Shown one piece after another: positions 1 to 10,523 of a stretch of DNA of 64,000 nt. Position numbers and translations under genes: made by a program. Numbering within the stretch: position 1 is the stretch's first letter; each line of letters starts with the position of its first letter. Source of the DNA: Patiria pectinifera (taxonomy: Eukaryota > Echinodermata > Asteroidea > Valvatida > Asterinidae); NCBI GenBank assembly GCA_029964075.1, contig CM057149.1:14584197-14648196 (forward strand), read 5' to 3'. Below the pieces are notes generated by a model, which saw only the letters and a program-made list of their open reading frames with translations, was not told where the DNA came from and made no database searches.

Positions 1-329
1 CCTGGCAAATTGAAAAGCCGTATTCCACTCAACATTCTCTGGCTTTCAGAGTCCATTCCAAAGCAATCAATCCAAGGTATACAGTACATGTATACATACA
101 TCCAGGCACCCTAACGACAAATTCAGGTCAAATTCAGGTTGTCTTTTCGTAAATCATCCACATTACATCTTATTTATTTCTTATTTAACTGGGTAGCCCA
201 TTCAGTGGAATCCACTGATCTTCCATGGGTCCCGGTAAAGAGAAGACAATTGTGACGACGATTGTAGAAATCGCATTTTTTTGGACGAGACAGGTTTTAG
301 GGTCATTGTGTTTAAATGGTGATATTCTT

Positions 330-486
330 TGAACGGATCGACCGTTTTCAGTAATTCTGTCATCTTAAAGTGCTTATGAAATTGGCTTTCCAGTCATTAT
401 TATTTTTGGCGCTACATATTTTTTTTCAAATATGAAATATAATTTTGGGGGTTTGGGTTCCACTTTTTTTTAATCACCCTGTACAA
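330..486 (+). repeat. Dispersed repeat family E, diverged copy
   Basis: It shares the order 'gcttatgaaattggcttt ... gggtttgggttccac ... atcaccctgtac' with the better copy at 15182-15400. It is strongly diverged and its borders are uncertain. Confidence 0.35.
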
Positions 487-869
487 TGTTGTAAAAGCCA
501 TGTAGCAGCTTCATGTGTGTGTCAGGCATCATCAGCAATGAGCTTGAATGTCCCACCTCAATGAAATCAAGTGGAAGACACATTAGGCCGAGTAAAAACA
601 AAATTACATGTAGTTTCTCGTCCGGGGTTTTTGAAAAAAGGGAGGAATTGGGGCTTTTTAATTTTTATTTTTTATTTTTTTCAAGATGACCGCCTTTTCA
701 AAATTTCCTGCAACCGTTGGTGTTCCACTGTTCAAAGACACTTTTAAAGATGAAAGACAAAGTTGGACAAGAGAACTGAACATATTTACAGTGTCATTTA
801 GAGTTGTATTGGTATTGATATTTATTTTCTGATGAATTTGTAGACTTTTTTGGTGTTTTTCTACTACAT

Positions 870-1344
870 TTTTAAGATAGGGCTGAATTATAAGATGTAC
901 TAAATTCCCACCAAAAGTTGTGTAGCACGTTTGGTGTAGTGGTTAAGCAAAAGCTCTAGTGAGCGGGATGACTCGGGTTCGATCCCGATCCCCGCCACAT
1001 TTTAAAGTTTGTTTCCCCATCCCCAAATAAATAAGAATATTCTTCTTTTTTTATTTTGACATGTCTCAAACATTTTATTGCCGAGTATTACATTTTCTTT
1101 TTCAGATTTGTGGCTCTGGAGGATTTTTTTAAAAGGGAAATAAAGTCCGAAATTATAAAATGGTCTGAATTCCATCTTGTGAATACGAGGTTACAACGAT
1201 AATATTGGCATTGAGCCAGACTAAAATTTGTCACCGGAAAATGTTTAAGTACAAAAAAAACCCAGTAACTGCCCATGTTCAGTGCGTACCCGGCAAACTA
1301 ACGTTTACTAAAGGTTTGCCGTCTCCGGCAAAATATCCACTGCC
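870..1344 (+). mobile_element. tRNA-like-bearing inverted-repeat element, truncated copy nested in a MITE
   Basis: It matches the complement of the complete element at 4235-4809 from 'ttaagatagggctgaattata' to the terminal CACTGCC at 1344. It carries the subterminal hairpin word CCGGCAAACTAACGTTTAC and the tRNA-like segment at about 922-998. The far terminal repeat seen in the complete copy is missing, so this copy is truncated on the left. The complement strand encodes nothing recognisable. Confidence 0.75.
922..998 (+). repeat. tRNA-derived segment (box A and box B) inside the element
   Basis: TTGGTGTAGTGGTTAAGC resembles a polymerase III box A, and GGTTCGATCCC (977-987) is a canonical box B. 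The flanking bases do not form a convincing acceptor stem, so I read it as tRNA-derived SINE-type sequence and not a working tRNA gene. Confidence 0.65.
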
Positions 1345-1425
1345 AAAATAAAAAATCATAAAAAAATCCAGGCGGCCTCCAAAAAGGAAGCGGGCGGAAT
1401 TTTTTTTTTTTTTTACCCCGCCTTA

Positions 1426-2779
1426 GCCACTGTGCATGCGTTCATCAGACACCTTCAAACAGGTAGAAGTGACAAGTTTGGAATGCAAAAAAAACAACAT
1501 GAATAATACATGTTCACGGGAGTGACCCATCATGCGTTGAATACCCCGGTCAAATAGATTGGCAGTTGCCTGTACCGGTACATACACACTTGCAAATTGT
1601 CCCATTTATGCATACACCCTACATTTATTATCGCTGAACCAGGCCGGACTGACCCAATGCATTTATAGTGATTTTCACACCCACTGGAATCAAAATAACC
1701 TGAAGGCTGACATACGATCGTGAGCTGTCCAAAAACACGATTGCACAGCTTGCTAACAAGAATTTGTTGTAAAACGCTGTGAACTCAAGTTTTTGACAGG
1801 TTCTGCCTTTATTTTATACAGTGTACTGCACATACATTGTATACCGGTAGTCCATTAGTGCAACCGACGCGCGCGATTCAATGGTGTTGTTTGCACAGGT
1901 TGAACGCACAGTCACAGGTCGAACGCACATGTCCTGTTCACACTACATTTATCAAGGTAACAAATACATGTGCACATGTAATAAATGATCTAACATGTTA
2001 CAAAACATGAACTACGGTACCGGTACATGTACATGTGTACGTATACATGTGTGTACATGGTAATTGTTCAGAGGATGTATACACGTACGTACTTACACAT
2101 CAACTGTACGGTACATCTACATACATACTGTACATAATGTACAAATGTATAAATTAGTTTCACAGCAATTTTGCAAGACATGTAGTTTTTACCCATTCAA
2201 TTAAGAGAAAAACAACCCTGATGCCAGAGTGCAGAAGGCCTCCATTTTTAGAAGCTCCTTAATTACATTAATATTGCATCATCGGGCCTCACCAAGCAGG
2301 CCTTGCAGGAATAAGAGGCCGCCAACTAACTGCTGCACTGCGGAGTATTGTAGTACATGCACATGTACCTATTTATTGGGAACGCAGCAAATTGACTTTT
2401 CTCCCAGGATGTTCATATTGACGACTGCGGTTGGTCTTGGTGTTATTAAAAAAGGGCTGAAAATGCTGAAAACTGTGCACATATGAACTGGTACATGTAC
2501 TTGTGCTCAACTTGTAATTTATAGTATGAAAATTTAATTGAAAGTGAAAATAGAAAGTGAATTTTATCTAAAAAGGCACACACTTTTTTAATATCCTTGA
2601 AATCTATCATACATGTACATGTACATGTAGTTCTAACAAGTATCCTGTACAAAAATAATTACATGTACCGGTACATGTACATTTCCCTTGTGATTCATTA
2701 TAAGTTGGTACCGGTACATGTACCCTATAGAACGCTATACCATAACGAACACGGTGGGGTTCATAAAAAATGTTCCTTA
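1426..2779. other. Non-coding stretch with TACATG/ACCGGT words
   Basis: No gene seen. From about 1940 to 2140 and 2490 to 2720 the sequence is dense in TACATGTA, GTACATGTAC and CCGGTACATG words. Small ORFs here translate these words into HVHV or YMYM strings and are not credible genes. Confidence 0.6.
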
Positions 2780-3116
2780 GACCGAATAAAAAAAAAAATG
2801 TTCCTCGTCCGGGTTGTTGAAAAAAAGTAGGAAGAGGGGCTTTTTATTTTAAATTTTTTTCAAGATGGCCGCCATTTTAAAATTTCCTGCAACCGTTGGT
2901 GTTTCCACTGTTCAAAGACACATTTAAAATGAAAACAAGTTGGACAAGAGAACTGAACATATTTACAGTGTCATTTTTGGTCTACAATGAACAGTTTTAG
3001 ATGCATTTGCTTTAACCGCCGAATTTGTGGTACTTTTTAATAAAAAAAATCCAGGCGGCCTCCAAAAAGGAAGCGGGCGGGGACAAGAAATATGTTTGGT
3101 TTTTTCTTACTTCGCC
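2780..3116 (+). mobile_element. PIF/Harbinger-like MITE, second copy of the 596 family
   Basis: This is a 337-bp copy starting GACCGAATAAAAAA and ending TTTTTTCTTACTTCGCC, flanked on both sides by TTA (2777-2779 and 3117-3119). Its interior is collinear with 596-870 plus 1350-1422, which gives the uninterrupted form of that site and confirms the nested insertion there. Confidence 0.8.
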
Positions 3117-3119
3117 TTA

Positions 3120-4225
3120 TTGTGGTCAATATGGCGAAATCTTGCGCATTAAGATTTAATATTTCGGGAGCCAAGGGGTATATTTGTTATACATGTTTGG
3201 TAAATATAGCGGCGTTACACTGATGCATGCTAGTGGTTAAAAAAGCCATGACCAAAAGAAAATCAGAATTAAAAAAAAACAAAAAAAAAACCCATAGAAT
3301 GCAAAGGATATACATGTAGCTACAAGTACATATATTGTAAAATCATGGTTTTGATTTTGGAAACTAAAAATAGATCGTTGTGCAACTGGCAGCGGATATG
3401 GAACTATGCTCAGTACATGATGCACTGTACACATGTATCGTTGCTAGGAAGCAATTAAATAATTGTCTGCAATGAATTACAATGTAGTCTGTTTGTTTGT
3501 TCTATTTTTACCCACTCTCTGGTTTCATATCACATGTGAGCCTTTCTTTTGGTTGCGCCTCATAACAACCTGGGGAAAAAATTCTGATTGTTTGTTTTGC
3601 TTGCGTGGACCCTGGATCTAGACACGTGTGGTGTGCTTTTGGTACACATTATCAATGGAAATTGTGTGTCATATCAATGGACAGGGTCAAACTGCTATTG
3701 CAGTGACGTACATGGATGTATACATGCATAGTACATGTACACACAATGCCTGATATTTGTGACCGTGACATCATCAGCCTTTTGACGTACATGTACATGC
3801 AGTCGGCATTGTCTGACGTGTTATTGTGGGGTTGTGGTGGTGTTTATGGACCAGGAAATGCATGTGGTATTACATGGTACAACCCATGTAATAAGTCACT
3901 TGATCAGTCTTTATATGGGGCAGTGATATTGAGTAATTGACTAGTATGCAGTGACAGACTATATATTACAAACTGGGAGCACAGTGCACAGCATTTGAAC
4001 TGGTTTGAACTGAAGTACCGGTACTGCATTGAAGTGAAACTGAATACACGGTGAGAAGAATTCAGGTAAGAGAACATTTGCAATTTCAGATCATTCTTTG
4101 ATACTAAAGCTGAGAGATTCAATTTAATTCAATTCAATTCAATTTCGGTTTTATTCAAAATACCAAATAAAAAGACTGGTGCAAGTACAAAAGTATGTGT
4201 AATCTGTCTTCAGCATATTTTTCAG
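3120..4225. other. Non-coding stretch, nothing recognised
   Basis: AT-rich sequence with scattered TACATG words (3710-3800) and a short (AATTC) run near 4120-4145. No gene or complete repeat was recognised. Confidence 0.5.
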
Positions 4226-4234
4226 AAATTTAAA

Positions 4235-4809
4235 GGCAGTGGATATTTTGCCGGAGACGGCAAACCTTCAGTAAACGTTAGTTTGCCGGATATGCACTGA
4301 ACATGCGCAGTTACTGTTTTTTTGTACTTAAACATTTTCCGGTGACAAATTTTAGTCTGGCTCCATGCCAATATTATCAATGTATTTTTGTATTAACAAG
4401 ATGGGAATCAGACCATTTTATAATTTCAGACTTTATTTCCCTTTAAAAAAAATCCTCCAGAGCCACAAATCTGAAAAAGAAAAAGTTATACTCTGCAATA
4501 AAATGTTTGAGACATATTTAAATAATAAAAGAAGAATATTCTTATATTTATTTGGGGATTGGAAAAAAAACACCTTAAAATTGTGGCGGGGGTCAGGATT
4601 CGAACTCGGGACATCCCACTCACTATCTAGAGCTGATTGCTTAACCACTGCACCAATTGTGCTACACAACTTTGGTGGGAATTTAATACATGTTATAATT
4701 CAGCCCTATCTTAAAGAGTACAGCGCCCTCTGTTGATATGGATTGCCGCCGGCAAACCTTTAGTAAACGTTAGTTTGCCGGCGTTACCTCCGGCAAAATA
4801 TACACTACC
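4235..4809 (-). mobile_element. Complete 575-bp inverted-repeat element carrying a tRNA-like segment, 9-bp target duplication
   Basis: The left end GGCAGTGGATATTTTGCCGG and the complement of the right end match at 20 of 22 bases. Just inside each end is a hairpin with stem CCGGCAAAC / GTTTGCCGG (only GGCAAAC on the far left). AAATTTAAA occurs directly outside both ends (4226-4234 and 4810-4818), a perfect 9-bp duplication. A tRNA-like segment lies on the minus strand at about 4585-4665, with box B complement GGATTCGAACTCG. It has no transposase. A 9-bp duplication is seen with Mutator-like and some Merlin-like elements, and the ends do not settle the superfamily. A truncated copy is at 870-1344. 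Confidence 0.85.
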
Positions 4810-4825
4810 AAATTTAAATGCTCCT

Positions 4826-5084
4826 TGAAAAAGACCTGGTTTGCGATGTCGCACACTAAGCCGATGAATTATAGCGACCGTGTCAGTGCTTGCGTCGTGT
4901 CAATGCTTGCGGTACTAATGGAAATTTCCAGCGGTGCGTCTTTAGACGCACCGTTGGAAAGGCCGGCCTTTTGTTGATTTCTTCAAAATGACAGCATGCC
5001 AGAAAGAATAATTTCACAGGGAGTTTGTCAGTAAAAAAGTCAGTTACATTTTGGATAGCTGCAAATGATGGACTGTAGCTTCAA
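4826..5084 (+). mobile_element. Family B TTAA-type element, left-truncated
   Basis: It is collinear with the right half of the complete copy at 57175-57697: 'cgaattatagcaaccgtg', the central palindrome (4932-4953), 'tgatttcttcaaaatgacag', 'ataatttcacagggag' and the end GCAAATGATGGACTGTAGCT. The left terminal repeat is missing where it abuts the element at 4235-4809. Confidence 0.75.
4932..4953. repeat. Central palindrome of family B copy
   Basis: A 10-bp stem CGGTGCGTCT/AGACGCACCG around a TT centre, extendable with one mismatch to TTTCCA...TGGAAA. Compare 57508-57529, where the seventh base pair is T-A in place of G-C. Confidence 0.8.
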
Positions 5085-5265
5085 GCTAAAGACACAAAGT
5101 CTGTATCATGTACATGTACCGGTACATGTACATATGTACATGTACATTGCAGTGCAGCCAGCATTGAATAGTCAAGCTTCACAATGAACGCCATACTTCA
5201 CCCAGTTGGCCATACATACATGTATGTATATCCGTAGCCACCTAGACGCCTTTTGAGGGCGTGAA

Positions 5266-5273
5266 TGACGTCA
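5266..5273. promoter_or_regulatory. Consensus cAMP response element (TGACGTCA)
   Basis: TGACGTCA lies in a locally GC-richer patch, with a second CGTGACGTGA word about 35 bases on. It is a perfect match to the CREB/ATF site. No nearby gene start is known, so function is only a possibility. Confidence 0.25.
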
Positions 5274-5485
5274 CGGGAACCCTCGGGGGAGAAATCCGTC
5301 TCGTGACGTGAAGAAAGAAATACAGGCGGTGCGTTAAATAACTCATGAATTCTGTATGATGAATCTGTCATTATGTACATGTATCTTATAATGAGTGTGA
5401 TTAGTGCAGGAAAGTGATGTATATTTGCTCTTACCGCACATGTCCAAATGTCTTAAGAAAAGTGGGAATAAAAATGGGGCCTTTA

Positions 5486-5853
5486 GGCCAACAAAAAAAA
5501 GTCTCCGGTTTCTGGTATGGTCAGCTTGCCCAAAAAGTGGTGCGGCGACACAGCTTTTAAAAAAAACATTTTACGTTTTTTTCTTCAAATGTCGGCTGAT
5601 GACTGCAAATGGTGCCCTAAATGCAAATGGTGACTAAACTTAGTTCAAATATATGGGAGTCGAAAAAGGCCACGTAAAGCTTATTCTCAATCGTAACCCC
5701 ATCTAAAAACACGTTAAAATTGTGCAGCAGCAGAATTCCAGTCAAACCAGTGAGACATCATCTTTCATTGGAAAAAAAACCTTTATATTGTCAACGCGCA
5801 TGGCTACGGTGACGTGCGCGCATACCAGAAACCGGAGACTTTTTTGGGGGGCC
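5486..5853 (-). mobile_element. PIF/Harbinger-like MITE, GTCTCCGGTTTCTGG family
   Basis: The ends are GGCCAACAAAAAAAAGTCTC... on the left and the complement of GGCCCCCCAAAAAAGTCTCC on the right. The inverted repeat reads GTCTCCGGTTTCTGGTATG. The opposite-orientation copy at 12568-12946 shares the whole interior, including 'ttcaaatgtcggctgatgac' and 'catggctacggtgac'. Left flank TTA, right flank TTC. No coding capacity. Confidence 0.8.
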
Positions 5854-6216
5854 TTCACAATGCAGTGCGCCACCAAGAGTATGCCATGGAGAGTTCATTT
5901 TTCCCAAGGTGCATTGTGGGAGATAGTTGACAAATTTGCAGTGCGGACTATTTCAAATTGTTACGTGTAGTTTGTCCGGTCAGTAGTTTCGTAAGCGTAT
6001 GATTCGAGTATCTGGTCGCCCTTTTCTTTTCCTTTTCCAATATATGGTGTTTTTTGTTAGGTGGCAGAACGCTATGCCCCAATCTAAAACAAATAAGCTC
6101 ATTTTTTTTGTGTACTGATCAATACACGTTCACATGGGCCGTGGTTTGTCGACTGTAAACTTGAAAAATGGACTCTCCATGGCAAACTCTTGGTCGCGCA
6201 CTGCATTGTGAAAGGC
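5851..6216. mobile_element. Fold-back element with ~54-bp inverted repeats
   Basis: The arm 5851-5903 (GCCTTCACAATGCAGTGCGC...) is complementary to 6163-6216 with about four differences, around a 259-bp spacer. The left arm abuts and overlaps the GGCC end of the preceding MITE. The spacer contains no recognisable gene. No target duplication could be assigned. Confidence 0.7.
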
Positions 6217-6221
6217 CCAAA

Positions 6222-6661
6222 TTGACTGGGAGTGAATAATAGTCTATGAATGCATCCTGTGAATTCACAGCACCTGGTGTGCTGTCAAATTCAAGAAAAG
6301 TGGAATTTTTGTAGCAATTTCCAACGATGGTCGGCCGACCATCGTTGGTTTCAAATACTGCCCACAATTTACCAAATTTTGCAGTACATGTTAGTCCACA
6401 TTTTTTTTTGCAAACGGTTACACATCCGTGAACGGATGCAAGCCAGCTAGTCTGGTTTCCTGACCTGAAAAACCCCCGACATCTATAAATTGCTCTGTTT
6501 GTCTGAAGTAAGGCCTGGGAACAAGACTACAAGCACAGCATTTTCTTCTTGGTTATTCCAGCATTTATGAACACAAAACTTTAAGCAGGTTGGATGTAAC
6601 AATATTTGCAATAAAATCCATCTCTGAAAATTACAGCAAAAACAAATGTTTACACAGTACC
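6222..6661 (+). mobile_element. Family A TTAA-type element, left-truncated
   Basis: It is collinear with the complete family A copies from 'gcatcctgtgaattcacagcacctggtgtgctgtc' through the central palindrome, 'ctagtctggtttcctgacc', 'gaacacaaaact' and 'ttacagcaaaaacaaatg'. The left terminal repeat is absent, and the right end is eroded (TTTACACAGTAC in place of TTGTACATTCCCT). Confidence 0.75.
6321..6348. repeat. Perfect 28-bp palindrome at the centre of a family A element
   Basis: CCAACGATGGTCGG followed by its exact complement. Other family A copies carry related palindromes at 9962-9989, 18867-18894, 24298-24325, 42142-42169 and 46723-46750. Confidence 0.9.
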
Positions 6662-9031
6662 TAAAAGCAGTCTTCTTTCCCCCTCAATTGCCTATTGACT
6701 CATACTTAGAAGGGGGCTGTCTAGAATTCCTTCAGGCCATTTTTTGCTTTTGTTTGTTTTGTGTTGAGCGCCAGGGACTTTCCCTTTCTTCCCCAACCTC
6801 TTCACACATCCCTGCACATCAGGGGCAGCATGGAGCTACATAGGGTGTGGATATGATCAAGTTCCATTGTTGAGGCCATTGTGTGGGTGGGTATTGTAAC
6901 AGCTCATGTCTGACCCCTGGTGACCTTTATTGCACGGATTGTATCCTGGTATTTGTAATACTCCAAGTGTCGTTTCCTGTTAAACCCTCAGACAATTGTC
7001 ATTGCCATTATTCACAAGATAGCCGTTTCAATATCAGATTTCCCCAAATCCATTTTTTCTCAAGCAGCAATGAATTTTGTAGGAAAAAATAACTTATTCT
7101 GTGGGATTATTCACGAGTCGGCCATATTGAATTGAAAGTGAGGTAAAATCTTCATTTTTGGGGGGAATTTGGGAAGAGAAATGAAAGGCAATGACATAAA
7201 GTTTATTACAAATACACACCAGTCTGCTCTGATGAGTAATTTAAAATATGTGATTAAACATACCCTAATGTTTTAAGCCATATTTAAAAATTTTTTAAAA
7301 TGAGGCCAGAATGCATTAAGTAGTCTGGCACCATCCCATTCAACAGTTCACAATATATAAATACATTCAGCATGTTCAGGGAACACGACCAAAATGGCTT
7401 CCTCTTGAATAAGGTCCGTTGACTCACGGTGTACGTTAAAAATATTCAAACAGTCTTATAAATCCTCCCTGTCCGCTACTAATAAATTCAGGCCCGAGTC
7501 TCCGTAGCCTGGCCGACAGACCCTGGGATGACAGTACCAGCACAGCGGCCAAACCAACCTAGTGGAATAATAATCCTTTCCACCCGATCCCTCGGTCACC
7601 GGCTCGCGATAATTACGAGTCTGGTACATATGTAAATGTTTACACAGACCGGGGCAATCGGACATGTCATCTGATACACTGAACATGCCATTTGACAAAT
7701 AAATACCGAAGGGGGGGGGGGGGGAGTGGGGGTGCGCAACGCATGGCATATTAAGCACGTGTGTGTTTGTAATCGGAATCGCCTCATGCAAAATTAATGC
7801 TGTCATCTTCTTGTTGCCAAAAACAACAAGAGGCCCCTGGAGGGAAACGACATGCACAGTTTTGAAATTTTCTTTGTAAAAGTTGAAGTTCTGGTACTTG
7901 CACAAGAGCACATGCACAATGATTATGTAGACATGGCCAAAAGGGTGTTTTACAACACATGAAGTAAAATTTTGCAACAAAATTGCTGGGAATAATAAGT
8001 GAATTTTTGATTTCGGTTTTTTTAAACCTTCGGCTGTGGCCATTATGCGTTCAGGCCCCTAGTCCGTTTTAAACGCACAATTACAACCGGACCAAGCACA
8101 TTCCCTTAATATAATGTTTATCTAATTGTTTTGTTTCATTAATATAGTCATGCATAAGTATTCACGGCTAAAAATTGTGCATTGTTTTTTTTTTTTTTCA
8201 TACAAACATTTATTTCAATATTGCTGACACAAAATGCACAATGACTCTATTTAAAAAATAACATCAATGAGAAAACTGAGTAAGGAACAAATAATATTTA
8301 TATAACCAACAAATAATGTAAATAATCCACAAAAACTACGACTCATTAACAAATAGGGCCTAATAAATCATACAAACAGTATGGTGGCATGCGCAGAAGT
8401 CGAAGGCTTACACATATTGCCTTGCCAGTACAAACAAATGCAAACAATTTAAATGTATAAACGTGAGTGGACAAACAAGAAACAAAGACAAGAACAATTA
8501 TCTGAATTTTCTGCGGATTGGGAATGAAATGAAGTGTGCCTGCCTAACTTGGAGCGAAAAGAAGATGAGAAAAGAACAGGAAACAGCAGTCGGGAGGTGG
8601 AAATTTGCACAGGGTTGTTGCCAACAATTAATGCACTGTTTTTTATTCATGATGTTTTATTTCAGGTTCATAAGGGATGCAAAAACCCTCCAGCTACATG
8701 TATAGAGCCTGTGGTTACAATGGCATATCTGTAACAGCGCCCTCAGTGTTCAGGAAATGGACATTGTAAAGTGCATGTACGAACACTGTAAATAGTGAAA
8801 AAAACTCCCCCCCCCCCAAAAAAAAAACCAACCCACCCCAAACAAACAAATAAACAAACAAGACACACACATGTGTCAACCCCAAAATAAGACCAAAACA
8901 TCAGCACATTAGGCTTGAATCTCAATTCCATACAGTTCAGAAGAATGGATACAGCAACTGTTATTTACACGTAAAATTCACTGATTTCGTTCCTTTTTAA
9001 TACAAAAATCAGTAAACATGGTAAAGTGTAT
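6662..9031. other. Non-coding stretch, no gene supported
   Basis: It contains a poly-G run at about 7711-7724, T-runs near 8187 and a C-run then A-run at about 8808-8827. The 195-codon minus-strand ORF at 7456-8043 has no recognisable domain, crosses the poly-G tract and has no supporting splice or homology signal, so I do not annotate it as a gene. Confidence 0.5.
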
Positions 9032-9437
9032 CCCTAATTCCCTAGGCCTTTTTTTGCTGGGATGTAACCTCAATCCTGCAAAATACTCCAATTGGCCTCA
9101 TGGAAAAATAGCCTCAATCCTGCAAATTCCTCCATCATTTCTTGAATATGGTCCATGGAGGGTTGACCACTGCCTGAATCCTGCAAAATCATGTGGCAGT
9201 GACGGTCAGTATGTTGAGGCTTGGCCAGTGACATCCTGGAACAGTACGGAGGATTTCAAGCATAATCCAGGCCTATATTTATGCATGGCTGAGCGAAAAC
9301 AACACAAGGTCCGGCTCGAGACCTTGACAAAAGTGCATCCTACGAAATCAGTAGCGCACTTTTGGCAGGTAACCTCAATCCTCCAAATTCCTCCACTTTG
9401 GGCAAAGAGGATTTTGAAGGATTCAGGGCGGTTATAT
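9032..9437 (-). mobile_element. Family C element, minus orientation
   Basis: It runs from CCCTAATTCCCTAGGCC through CCTCAATCCTGCAAAATAC words to the GGATTCAGGGCGGTT end. Shared internal landmarks are 'tcatggaaaaatagcctcaatcc', 'cttgaatatggtccatgg' and 'atttatgcatggctgag'. The right terminus is eroded. The 161-codon ORF over it is repeat-derived. Confidence 0.8.
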
Positions 9438-9805
9438 TATGCGTTTATGTTATGCCAGGGCAGATATTATGCGTTTGTACACACGTACATGGGGACATTC
9501 TAACAAGGACATGAAAACCACAAGGGCTATGAGAAAACCACAAGGAAACCGTCTCCGACATTCTAGCCTTCAAACTATTTCCTTCCCTATCTTATCAGCA
9601 ATACACAACGCAAATGACATTACTGATTACCCAACAATGTGATTCAATCCCCTTAAGTGGATTTGCACATAAATGTGAAAATTTTCTGTCAATCCCAATT
9701 TCTTTGTGTCACGGATGCAGCACTTAAATCTTCTGCCTGATAATCAAGTGTAGTATTGAAGCTGATGACTTTAATGATGTCCTCCAAGTACAGCTTCCCA
9801 TTTAA

Positions 9806-10519
9806 AGGTGTACGGTACAACATTTGCAAACATCAAAACAAAAATTACCAAATTATTACGAAATACCTTACTTGACTGTATTAGTCTCACGCATTCTGTG
9901 AAATTGTGGCACCTGGTGTGCTGTCATTTTCAAGAAAAGTGACATTTTTGCAAATGTTTTTCCAGTGATGATCAGCCGACCATATTTGGAAAAAAACCTG
10001 ACCAGCTAGTCTGGTTCCCTAACCTAATAATTCCCAGATGTCCATACAAATTGTTTGGTCTGAAGTAGGGCCAGGGCACCAGACTACAAGAACAGCATTT
10101 TATTTTCTTGGTTTACTCCAGCATAGGTCTACGAACACAAAACTGGGGAGTCAGGTTGGCGTAGCGGTTCTTTGCTCGCCTTCCACCGCTGTGGCCGGGG
10201 TTCGAATCCCGCCCGGGCCAATATGTGGATTGGGTTTTCAGTCCCTACCTGATTCCGTGGGTTTTCCTCAGAATATTCCTCTGGGCTTTTCCTCCCACCT
10301 CTAAAACTGTCATTTCTTCTCATTGTCTTCTCTCGACAGGTTTCCTCAGGCTTGCGAGCTACAGTGCTCAAGGCACTTTTGAGGGACCCTTGGTTTCATT
10401 TACCAGAAATAAATAAAATAACTTTAAACAGGTCAGGGTAACAATATTAGCTATGAAATGCTAACCCCCAAATCCATCTATTTCTGAAAATTACAGCAAA
10501 AGCAAATTTATGTTGTATA
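9806..10519 (+). mobile_element. Family A TTAA element interrupted by a SINE
   Basis: The left end AGGTGTACGGTACAACATTT follows TTAA (9802-9805). The right end TATGTTGTATAT precedes TTAA (10520-10523). The interior follows other family A copies up to 'gaacacaaaact', then resumes at 'ttaaacaggtcaggg' after a SINE at 10145-10419. The degenerate central palindrome is at 9962-9989. Confidence 0.8.
10145..10419 (+). mobile_element. tRNA-derived SINE (GGGGAGTCAGG family) nested in family A
   Basis: It begins GGGGAGTCAGGTTGGCGTAG with box A TTGGCGTAGCGG and box B GGTTCGAATCC (10199-10209). A body with 'cctgattccgtgggttttcc' follows, then an AAATAAATAAAAT tail. AACT flanks both sides. A nearly identical copy lies at 28557-28840 and a minus-strand head at 39606-39712. 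Other family A copies (for example around 6579) show the empty site. Confidence 0.88.
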
Positions 10520-10523
10520 TTAA

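Larger units (their letters stand above)
596..1422 (+). mobile_element. PIF/Harbinger-like MITE (GGCC...TTA), split by another element
   Basis: The ends are GGCCGAGTAAAAACA at 596 and the complement of GGCGGGGTAAAAAA ending at 1422. They are flanked by TTA at 593-595 and 1423-1425. Inner words shared with the copy at 2780-3116 are 'tttctcgtccggg', 'caagatgaccgcc', 'tttcctgcaaccgttggtg' and, after an interruption, 'ccaggcggcctccaaaaagg'. The interruption, about 870-1344, is the tRNA-bearing element, so this MITE is the older of the two. A 3-bp TTA duplication with GGCC ends fits PIF/Harbinger. No transposase is present. Confidence 0.75.

Noticed and set aside
922-998. Functional tRNA genes at 922-998, 4585-4665, 10145, 28557, 31335 and 51490
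   Set aside because: Box A and B motifs are present, but cloverleaf stems are poor, and the same heads are attached to repeated SINE bodies.
7456-8043. 195-codon minus-strand ORF
   Set aside because: No recognisable domain, low-complexity proline run from a poly-G tract, and no splice or promoter support.
9018-9503. 161-codon ORF
   Set aside because: It lies wholly over a family C element whose repeated CAATCCTGCAAA words create the reading frame.
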